Source: an uncultured Lentibacter sp. (lineage in GTDB: Bacteria; Pseudomonadota; Alphaproteobacteria; Rhodobacterales; Rhodobacteraceae). From it: DNA of 64,000 nucleotides. The stretch spans positions 62,001 through 126,000 of the forward strand of contig CANMGT010000006.1 in the NCBI GenBank assembly GCA_947497495.1. Direction: 5' to 3'. The notes below the pieces were generated by a model that was given only the letters and a program-made list of their open reading frames with translations, made no database searches and was not told the origin of the DNA. Numbering within the stretch: the first letter of the stretch is position 1; each line of letters begins with the position of its first letter. Below are positions 27,598 through 34,184 of this stretch, one piece after another. The position numbers and the translations under genes were made by a program.

Positions 27598-28305
27598 TCA
27601 AAGCGCAGCGGCTGTCTTCCGGACGATCTCGACACGCGCGGCGTTGGGCGGGTGTGTGCCCAAAAAGCGATCGCCCGGATCAGGAATGCGTGTGAAGAAT
27701 GCCGCGCCTTTGACAGGGTCGTAGCCCGCGCGCGCTGTGATGATCGTGCCAAGCTCGTCGGCCTCGAGCTCGAACTCTTTACTGTAACTGCGCGCGCCCA
27801 CTTGAGCGCCAATTTCTGTAGCGTCTTTAAGGCCTTGCGCGTCAGCCCCCGAGAGAGCGGCAAGCCCCGCAAAGACCAAAGCACCCGCCTCGGCATTGCG
27901 CTGTTTGCGCGCCAGATGGCCCGCAATATGGTGCGCGGCTTCGTGGCCCATCACGAAGGCCAGCTCGTCGGCGTTGCGCACATCAGAGATCATCGCGAGG
28001 GTGAAAATGATCACAGGGCGGCCCGTGTTATCGAGCGTTTGCGCAGCGTTCACGGCTTGGCCCGGGCGGTCATCTATCACCACTTTGAAGTCACAATTCG
28101 CACCTTGCGTGCGGGCACGGCACTCGCGCTCGGCAACGGGCTCAACGGTGTTTAACACGCTGACAAACTGCTTTGCCGCCGCACGCTCCGGCAAGGGCGC
28201 AGATGCCTGCTGTGGCGTTTGTGGCGTTTGTATTGTGGTGGTTTGCACGCAGGCTGTGAGGCCCATAAGAGCAAGCCCTGCAAGTAGCCGAAAGTGTGTT
28301 TTCAT
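27598..28305 (-). CDS. M48 family metalloprotease, lipoprotein
   Basis: 235 residues from the ATG at 28305. The signal peptide ends in a lipobox LTAC, so the protein is lipid-anchored. The zinc motif is VMGHEAAHHIAGH (HExxH) with the third ligand in LEADELGT. It resembles periplasmic Oma1/LoiP/BepA-type proteases that handle outer-membrane protein quality. Cotranscribed with the YigZ gene. Confidence 0.9.
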   Translation of the reverse strand: MKTHFRLLAGLALMGLTACVQTTTIQTPQTPQQASAPLPERAAAKQFVSVLNTVEPVAERECRARTQGANCDFKVVIDDRPGQAVNAAQTLDNTGRPVIIFTLAMISDVRNADELAFVMGHEAAHHIAGHLARKQRNAEAGALVFAGLAALSGADAQGLKDATEIGAQVGARSYSKEFELEADELGTIITARAGYDPVKGAAFFTRIPDPGDRFLGTHPPNAARVEIVRKTAAAL

Positions 28306-28420
28306 ATCGCGCGCCATTCCAACTGGTTTCAGCTAACATAACAGCATAGCGCCGCCTCGCCAGCCCCCTCACGCGGGTTTGTTCGCTTGAACTTGGCAAG
28401 CTCTCGCCTATGTTAAGGGT

Positions 28421-28669
28421 ATGTTTTCAATTGAACACGAATTTGACTGCACGGTGATCACGCTGGTCGATGAAGGTGCCGCGCCCTTGGGCGAAGACGT
28501 TGTGATCAACGCCTTTGAAGAATGCGTCACGCTCGAGCAATACGACGCCCGCACCAAGACCATGCAGAAAGTCACGCTTACCACGGAGCAGGTGCAAGAC
28601 CTGGCAGCCGCGCTCGACTTGCCCGAAGGTGTCTACACTCTGCAGCGCATCCCGCCGGATGAGGGCTAA
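28421..28669 (+). CDS. Small conserved-looking protein of unknown function
   Basis: 82 residues, acidic, soluble: EHEFDCTVITLVDEGA ... LEQYDARTKTMQKVTLT ... LDLPEGVYTLQRIP. AAGGG lies just before the ATG. It ends 4 bases into the 3' end of the convergent DUF167 gene. Codon use is like that of its neighbours, which supports a real gene. Function unknown. Confidence 0.72.
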   Translation: MFSIEHEFDCTVITLVDEGAAPLGEDVVINAFEECVTLEQYDARTKTMQKVTLTTEQVQDLAAALDLPEGVYTLQRIPPDEG

Positions 28670-28914
28670 AGCACCTCGAAAACCTTGTCGCGCCCCGTGT
28701 CCCCACGCACCAGCCTAAGCCGCGACTTGGGCACGCCAACAGCCTTGGCCAGTAGCTTGATAATCGCCGCATTCGCCTTGCCGTTTTCCGGCACAGCCGT
28801 CACGTAAACGCGCACAAGCCCCTCGTCCAAAACGACTTTATTGCGCGAAGCCTTGGGCGATGCCCGTACGTCGATCCGCGTTCCGGCTATTGCGAAACTT
28901 GTCAAATCACTCAT
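28666..28914 (-). CDS. DUF167 (YggU/UPF0235) family protein
   Basis: 82 residues from the ATG at 28914. The pattern RIDVRASPKASRNKVV ... VYVTAVPENGKANAAIIKLLAKAVGVPKS is the UPF0235 signature. The fold is known; the function is not. Short overlap with the convergent gene at 28421. Confidence 0.9.
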   Translation of the reverse strand: MSDLTSFAIAGTRIDVRASPKASRNKVVLDEGLVRVYVTAVPENGKANAAIIKLLAKAVGVPKSRLRLVRGDTGRDKVFEVL

Positions 28915-29007
28915 CCGCAAAGTTTACTGCCAAGCGCAGCGGTTGGAAACACTTGCCTTTTGCCGTGCGGGTTAGGTTAATGCCTCAAAGACATTCGGGA
29001 GAGCGAA

Positions 29008-30108
29008 ATGACGACAGGTTTTTTCTACGACGAGAAGTGTTTCTGGCACGGCGGCGGTGACTATGCCCTGACCTTTCCGGTTGGCGGCTTTGTTCAGCCC
29101 ATGGCAGGCGGCTTGCCAGAAAGCCCCGAAACAAAACGCCGGATGAAAAACCTGATGGATGTCTCTGGCCTGAGTGCCGAGCTTGCGATGCAATCCGCGC
29201 CCGAAGCTAGCCGAGCCGACTTGGCGCGCGTTCACCCCGAAAGCTACCTGAGCGCTTTCAAAGAGATGTCCGACGCTGGCGGAGGAGAGCTGGGGCGGCG
29301 CACCCCTTTCATGCGGGGCGGCTACGAGATTGCGGCACTGTCAGCTGGCCTCTCCAAAGCCGCGCTTGGGGCAGTTCTCAGAGGCGAGCTCAAAAACGCC
29401 TACGCCCTGTCGCGCCCGCCCGGCCACCACTGCCTGCCAGACTTTCCCAACGGCTTCTGCCTTCTGGCCAATATCGCCATCGCCATTGAATCGGCTATCG
29501 CGGCAGGGGAAGGCACGCGCTTTGCCGTGCTCGACTGGGACGTTCACCACGGCAACGGCACCGAGGCGATCTTCTATGAACGGGAAGATGTACTGACAAT
29601 CAGCCTGCACGAAGAGCGCAACTATCCAGTTGATACGGGCGCCATTGCCGACAAAGGCAAAGGCGCGGGCCTTGGCTATAACATCAACGTGCCCCTGCCC
29701 TCGGGCGCGGGCCACGACACCTATCTGGAGGCAATGGAGCGCATCGCCCTGCCCGCCCTCGAGGCCCACAAACCCGACGTCATCATCGTCGCCTGCGGCT
29801 ATGACGCAGGCATCTTCGATCCCCTCGCCCACCAGCTTTGCACAGCCGAAACCTACCGTCTGATGACACGCCAAGTCATGGAAACCGCGGATAAAATCTG
29901 CGGTGGCAAACTGATGATGGCCCATGAAGGCGGCTACTCCGAAGCCTACGTGCCCTTCTGTGGCCATGCGGTCTTGCAAGAAATGTCAGGCTCACAAACC
30001 GACGCCCCCGACCCGTTGGCAGAGATCGTCGCCGCCCGCCAACCCAACGCGCGCACGCAGGCCTACTTCTCCGAGCTCATCACAGAAATGGCCGTTGAAC
30101 TGCTCTAA
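29008..30108 (+). CDS. Class II histone deacetylase-like amidohydrolase
   Basis: 366 residues of the deacetylase/acetylpolyamine amidohydrolase superfamily. Active-site motifs: SRPPGHHCLPD (His pair about residues 139-140), FAVLDWDVHHGNGT (zinc Asp and His), IVACGYDAGIFDP (zinc Asp) and HEGGYSEAY (catalytic Tyr). It resembles bacterial class II enzymes such as HDAH. It could deacetylate polyamines or other small N-acetyl compounds; the substrate is unknown. It is a lone plus-strand gene. Confidence 0.92.
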   Translation: MTTGFFYDEKCFWHGGGDYALTFPVGGFVQPMAGGLPESPETKRRMKNLMDVSGLSAELAMQSAPEASRADLARVHPESYLSAFKEMSDAGGGELGRRTPFMRGGYEIAALSAGLSKAALGAVLRGELKNAYALSRPPGHHCLPDFPNGFCLLANIAIAIESAIAAGEGTRFAVLDWDVHHGNGTEAIFYEREDVLTISLHEERNYPVDTGAIADKGKGAGLGYNINVPLPSGAGHDTYLEAMERIALPALEAHKPDVIIVACGYDAGIFDPLAHQLCTAETYRLMTRQVMETADKICGGKLMMAHEGGYSEAYVPFCGHAVLQEMSGSQTDAPDPLAEIVAARQPNARTQAYFSELITEMAVELL

Positions 30109-30126
30109 GCTTTTTCTTGACTGAAA

Positions 30127-30190
30127 TACTCTGGGGGTTTGGGGGCTAGCCCCCAATTAGGTCTGGGTTTGGGGGTTAGCCCCCAATTAG
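30127..30190. repeat. Duplicated GC-rich hairpin repeat
   Basis: Two adjacent units of about 30 bp, each TTTGGGGG(C/T)TAGCCCCCAATTAG preceded by CTGGG. The first holds the perfect hairpin TGGGGGCTAGCCCCCA. The lead-in AAATACTCTGGGGG resembles AAATATCCCGGGGG after sucB at 16503, so both belong to one dispersed family. Confidence 0.7.
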
Positions 30191-30201
30191 CCCCCAGCCG
30201 G

Positions 30202-30226
30202 TCGGGTTTTGCGCAGCAAAACCCGA
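30202..30226. terminator. Strong hairpin between convergent genes
   Basis: TCGGGTTTTGC and GCAAAACCCGA form a perfect 11-bp stem with a 3-nt loop, 4 bp after the stop of the PPOX gene on the reverse strand. No T-run follows on either strand, so it is a terminator or message stabiliser by position. Confidence 0.6.
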
Positions 30227-30230
30227 AGCC

Positions 30231-30845
30231 TTACCACATCGTCTTCTTGGCACGGCCGAGCCACGCGTCGTCATAGGCCTTCCCGCCCACTTCGCCCGCC
30301 GTTTGCTCGGCCAGAATGGCGCCAGCACTCGGAAGGCCTTCGCTCTGGTCGCCAGCGCTCCAGAGCTGCGCGCGCATCGGGGCGCGGGCGCATTGCGTGT
30401 AGACCTCCGCGATCTTGATCACGATCACAGAGCGCGGCAAACGCCCCTTGTCATTGGCAAACTGAGCGCACAACTCCGCCTGCACGCTCACACGCGCTTC
30501 GCCGTTTACCCGCACAATCGTGTCCGAGCCCGCCACCATGAACATCAGCGAAATACGCCCGTCCGCCACAATGTTGCGCAGCGTGTCCATCCGGTTGTTG
30601 CCGCGCCAATCGGGCATGGCCAGCGTGTGTTCGTCTAGTTCGCGCACCACGGGGCCGTCGTCGCCGCGCGGGCTGCCGTCGGTGCCCTCAGGGCCAACAG
30701 TGCTCACCACGCAAAACCGTGCGCAGTTGATCCACGCGCGGTAAAGCGGCGTCATGTGCCGCGCAACCTTGCGTAGGCTCGCCTCGCCCGGCGCACCGTA
30801 GAGTTCTTCCAGCGTTGCTATGTCGGTGATGTAGTCATCCATCAA
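30231..30845 (-). CDS. Pyridoxamine 5'-phosphate oxidase-like FMN-binding protein
   Basis: 204 residues of the split-barrel PPOX family, MSMEG_1061-like subgroup. Typical segments are CARFCVVSTVGPEGTDGSPRGD (about 42-63), MPDWRGNNRMDTLRNI and ISLMFMVAGSDTIVRVNG. Such proteins bind FMN or F420; this subgroup has no settled substrate. The start overlaps the 3' end of plsC by 11 bp, so it is the last gene of the ftsE-ftsX-plsC operon. Confidence 0.87.
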   Translation of the reverse strand: MMDDYITDIATLEELYGAPGEASLRKVARHMTPLYRAWINCARFCVVSTVGPEGTDGSPRGDDGPVVRELDEHTLAMPDWRGNNRMDTLRNIVADGRISLMFMVAGSDTIVRVNGEARVSVQAELCAQFANDKGRLPRSVIVIKIAEVYTQCARAPMRAQLWSAGDQSEGLPSAGAILAEQTAGEVGGKAYDDAWLGRAKKTMW

Positions 30846-31560
30846 AGCCCGCCTCCTTCATCAAAGCCATCGAGTGGGCTTCAACAGTGCGTTCCAGCTC
30901 CGCCATGAACGGCTTCTGCTCTTGCCCCGGCAAGACCGGATCAAGAAACTCGACAACAGCCACCCCCGGTTTGCGCAGGATCGTGCCCTTGGGCCAAAAC
31001 ATGCCCGCGTTGGTTGCAGCAGGCACGCAGGCCTGTTGCAGCTGGTCGTAAAGCGCAAAAGTGCCCACTTTATAGGGCCGCGTTTCGCCCGGTTTCACGC
31101 GCGTACCTTGGCTATAGATCACCAGCTGCCCCGCCTCTGCGGCGCCTGATTGCACGTCAGCCACCATCTTCTTGATCGCCTGCCCGCGTTTGCCACGGTT
31201 CACCGGAACACAGCCGATACGGTAGGCGTAAACCCCGATCACAGGTGTCCACAATAGCTCGCGTTTCATGATAAATTTCGCGTGCGGCGTGTGATAGTAA
31301 ATCATCAGAATATCAAGGAAAGACTGGTGCTTGGCGGCAATCATCACCTCGTCAACAGGTGCCGTTCCGCGAATTTCGGTGCGCAGGTTCAGCAGCCACT
31401 TCGCCGTGAAGAACACCCACCAGCAATAGGAGCGGCAGGCCGCGCGCGCGCCCTTGGGGCTAAACAGCGCCCAAGGCAGAAAAACGATGCCCAGAACGAC
31501 CATCGCCAGCGCATTCTGCACCACGAAAACCAGCGAAATAATCCAGCGGATGGCCAGCAT
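30835..31560 (-). CDS. plsC: 1-acyl-sn-glycerol-3-phosphate acyltransferase
   Basis: 241 residues from the ATG at 31560, which overlaps the ftsX stop (TGATG). N-terminal membrane helices (about 5-45) precede the acyltransferase domain with AAKHQSFLDIL (HxxxxD, about 74-79) and GCVPVNRGKRG. The usual EGTR motif reads SQGTR, a Glu-to-Gln change at a position that contacts phosphate and that I believe is seen in some relatives. It makes phosphatidate in membrane lipid synthesis. Confidence 0.9.
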   Translation of the reverse strand: MLAIRWIISLVFVVQNALAMVVLGIVFLPWALFSPKGARAACRSYCWWVFFTAKWLLNLRTEIRGTAPVDEVMIAAKHQSFLDILMIYYHTPHAKFIMKRELLWTPVIGVYAYRIGCVPVNRGKRGQAIKKMVADVQSGAAEAGQLVIYSQGTRVKPGETRPYKVGTFALYDQLQQACVPAATNAGMFWPKGTILRKPGVAVVEFLDPVLPGQEQKPFMAELERTVEAHSMALMKEAGFDG

Positions 31561-32465
31561 CAGCGCAACTCCTTTAGCGTGCCGCGCGCCGCGGCTTGGG
31601 TGGCGAGAAAGGCTACAACTCCGGCCACAATCGGGATGATCAGCGGCCAGAGCCAGCCCGCGCCCGCAAATCCGAGATCGCTCAAAAAGCCCTCCTCCTG
31701 AGCTGACGGCAGCAGCACCACGGCGATCGCGCCGATCACCATGCCAACAGCCGCCCCGGTGATCGTGCGCAGGGTAAAGCGGCGCACAAAGGCGTTGGCA
31801 ATGTAGCTGTCTTTCGCACCGACAAGTCGCATCACCGAGATGACTTTGGCATTGGCCGCCAGCGCCGCATTGGCCGCCAGCGTGATCATCGCGCCCATGA
31901 CCGCAAAGATCAGCACGATCGAGAGCCAGCCGAGAAACCACAGCCGCGAGGCCGCCGCGGCCAGCGGTTTACGCCAGCGCGTGTGGTCATCCAGCACAGC
32001 GCCGGGGGCTTCGGCGACAAGCCGCAGGCGCAGCCCTTCAGCGTCAAAGCCGATATCGGCCTCCACGATCTCGATAAGCCGCGGAATGGGCAGGCTCTCA
32101 AGCGGCACATCAGGGCCGAACCACGGCTCAAGCAGGGCGCGTTGCTCGTCGTCAGACAGCACCCGCGCACTCGCAATTCCCGGTGTGGTTTCAAGCACTC
32201 CGAGGGCGGCGTCTGTTTGCGCCTGCATCTGGCCAACAGGGGCGGATATCCGCAGGGTGGCCGACTGCGCAAGCTCCGCGCTCCAGCGCTCGGACAGGCG
32301 GCCAGCCGACACAGACAGCGCCAATGCGAACACCGCGAGAAACGCCATTACGGCGGCGGCGAACAGCGTCAGGCGGGCGGTAAAGCCCGTTGGCGGCACG
32401 GCCCTTTCGGCCTGCGCATCGCCGATGATAAAATCCATCACATGGGAAAGCTCAAACTGCTTCAT
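31560..32465 (-). CDS. ftsX: Cell division protein FtsX
   Basis: 301 residues from the ATG at 32465, overlapping the ftsE stop as TGATG. A cytoplasmic N-terminus, first membrane helix (about 33-53), a periplasmic loop (about 55-160) and three further helices with VMRLVGAKDSYIANAFVRRF between the second and third give the FtsX topology. With FtsE it controls peptidoglycan hydrolases at the septum. The C-terminal helix starts near GWLWPLIIPIVAGVVAF. Confidence 0.92.
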   Translation of the reverse strand: MKQFELSHVMDFIIGDAQAERAVPPTGFTARLTLFAAAVMAFLAVFALALSVSAGRLSERWSAELAQSATLRISAPVGQMQAQTDAALGVLETTPGIASARVLSDDEQRALLEPWFGPDVPLESLPIPRLIEIVEADIGFDAEGLRLRLVAEAPGAVLDDHTRWRKPLAAAASRLWFLGWLSIVLIFAVMGAMITLAANAALAANAKVISVMRLVGAKDSYIANAFVRRFTLRTITGAAVGMVIGAIAVVLLPSAQEEGFLSDLGFAGAGWLWPLIIPIVAGVVAFLATQAAARGTLKELR

Positions 32466-33139
32466 CACAGGTCTGCCCCCACTGTCAAATGCCGGTTCGC
32501 AATGCGCAGAACCCGTGCTTGGACCTGGCCTTTGGCGGCGCGTATGAGCGCCAGATCGTGGGTCGCGATGACGACTGTCTTGCCCATCTTGTTGAGCTCG
32601 ACCAAGAGTTGCAGCAGCCGCTGGGACATCTCCCAATCAAGGTTGCCTGTCGGTTCATCCGCCAGAATAACGTCAGGCGACATGATAACAGCGCGTGCCA
32701 GTGCCGCTCTTTGCCGCTCCCCGCCCGACAGCTCAGGCGGCAAGGCATAGGCCCGCGCGCGCAGGCCGACCCAGCTCATCAACTCGGTCAGGTTTGACTG
32801 GTCGTCATGCACAGAGTGCCCCGCCACCGTCAAAGGCAGCGCGATGTTGTCGGCAATCGGCAGGTGGTCAAGAAACTGGCAATCCTGATGCACAACACCG
32901 ATCCGGCGGCGCATTTCGGCGATATCGTCGCGCGCAAGGCTGCGCACGTCACGATCAAACAGGCGCACATGGCCCGCCGTTGGCAACAGCTCGCCATAGC
33001 ACAGCTTGAGAAATGTGGTTTTGCCTGCGCCGGAGGGGCCTGTCAGAAAGTGAAAAGAGCCCGGCGTGAGTGAAATCGAGATATCACTCAAAAGCTCTCC
33101 CTCGCCATAGCTATAGGACACTTGTTCCAGCTCGATCAC
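32465..33139 (-). CDS. ftsE: Cell division ATP-binding protein FtsE
   Basis: 224 residues. Walker A GPSGAGKTTFLKL (about 36-48), signature LSGGERQRAALARA, Walker B VILADEPTGNLD and H-loop ATHD are all intact. The start is GTG at 33139. It is the ATPase of the FtsEX complex and the first gene of ftsE-ftsX-plsC-PPOX, all four overlapping. Divergent from the zinc-ribbon gene at 33297. Confidence 0.95.
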   Translation of the reverse strand: MIELEQVSYSYGEGELLSDISISLTPGSFHFLTGPSGAGKTTFLKLCYGELLPTAGHVRLFDRDVRSLARDDIAEMRRRIGVVHQDCQFLDHLPIADNIALPLTVAGHSVHDDQSNLTELMSWVGLRARAYALPPELSGGERQRAALARAVIMSPDVILADEPTGNLDWEMSQRLLQLLVELNKMGKTVVIATHDLALIRAAKGQVQARVLRIANRHLTVGADL

Positions 33140-33296
33140 GTTTTGCCCTCACATTGTCGCGCTCAATACATGCCCCAGAGCGCGCCAAGTTGCAATCAGC
33201 CATGGCGGTGCGTGTTTGCTCTTTTCTGCAATCGCGTTAAGACATATGCTAACACGAGTTAATCGCACATGTTTTCGTGCAGGTTTAGGGGGCGAC

Positions 33297-34184
33297 ATGC
33301 GGCTTACATGCCCAAATTGCGGCGCGCAATACGAAGTGCCAGACGAGGTGATCCCGCAAAACGGGCGCGATGTGCAATGCTCGAACTGTGGCGACACATG
33401 GTTTCAGCCACATGCTGACAATATCTCCGATGATATGGGCGAGTCTGATGATGCGCTGATCGAAGAGCACCGCCCGACAATTCCGCAACAGGAACCAGAG
33501 TCGGCGCCCGAGCCCGAGCCTGAGCCTGAACCCGAGCTTGAAGAACCAGCAGAGCTGGCGCCTCAACCGCGCAAGCGCGAGCTTGATCCTTCCGTCGCTG
33601 ACGTTCTGCGCGAAGAGGCCGCACTTGAAGCCGAGGCGCGTAAACACGACGTGAACACACTTGAAGAGCAGCCAGACCTTGGCCTCGCCGAGCCCGATGA
33701 CGAAGCCTCGCGCCGTCAACGTGAAGCCTCCGAGCGCATGGTGCGGATGCGCGGCGGTGACGACGCCAGCCTTGCCCCTGTCGCCGCGAAGGCCGCTGCG
33801 ACAGGCTCACGCCGCGACGTGCTGCCAGACATCGACGAGATCAACTCGACACTGCGCAAAGACAGCGCCCGCCGTGCGCCAACCGCACAGTCGGCCCCGC
33901 GCGAAGTGACAACACCGGAAGAAGAAACCGGCGGCTTCATGCGCGGATTCCGCTGGGTTCTGATCCTCGCTGTGCTGCTTGGCTTGCTCTATGTGTTTGC
34001 GCCGCAAATCAGCGCGGCCGTGCCAGCACTTGCACCTGTGCTTGAGCCTTACGTTGCCGCTGTTGACAGCGCCCGCCTGTGGCTTGATGGCCAGATGCGC
34101 GGGCTGATGGGCAGCCTTGACGGCATGGCCTCCGAAGGCAGCTCAGATGCCCCGGTCACCGAGATCGTGCCAGCCTCGGAATAG
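33297..34184 (+). CDS. MJ0042-type zinc-ribbon membrane protein
   Basis: 295 residues from the ATG at 33297, just after AGGGGGG. The N-terminus is an MJ0042 zinc finger: RLTCPNCGAQYEVPDE ... VQCSNCGDTWFQ (two CxxC pairs, residues 5-8 and 29-32). A disordered acidic stretch follows with repeated Pro-Glu pairs (about 68-90), then one membrane helix (about 218-238) and a short far-side tail. Function unknown; such proteins are common beside ftsEX in alphaproteobacteria. Its stop abuts that of the next, convergent gene with no spacer. Confidence 0.85.
   Translation: MRLTCPNCGAQYEVPDEVIPQNGRDVQCSNCGDTWFQPHADNISDDMGESDDALIEEHRPTIPQQEPESAPEPEPEPEPELEEPAELAPQPRKRELDPSVADVLREEAALEAEARKHDVNTLEEQPDLGLAEPDDEASRRQREASERMVRMRGGDDASLAPVAAKAAATGSRRDVLPDIDEINSTLRKDSARRAPTAQSAPREVTTPEEETGGFMRGFRWVLILAVLLGLLYVFAPQISAAVPALAPVLEPYVAAVDSARLWLDGQMRGLMGSLDGMASEGSSDAPVTEIVPASE

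Noticed and set aside
33530..33590. Glu/Pro repeat in the zinc-ribbon protein as a DNA tandem repeat
   Set aside because: Short degenerate GAGCCC/GAACCC codon repeat explained by the disordered protein segment; not an independent element.
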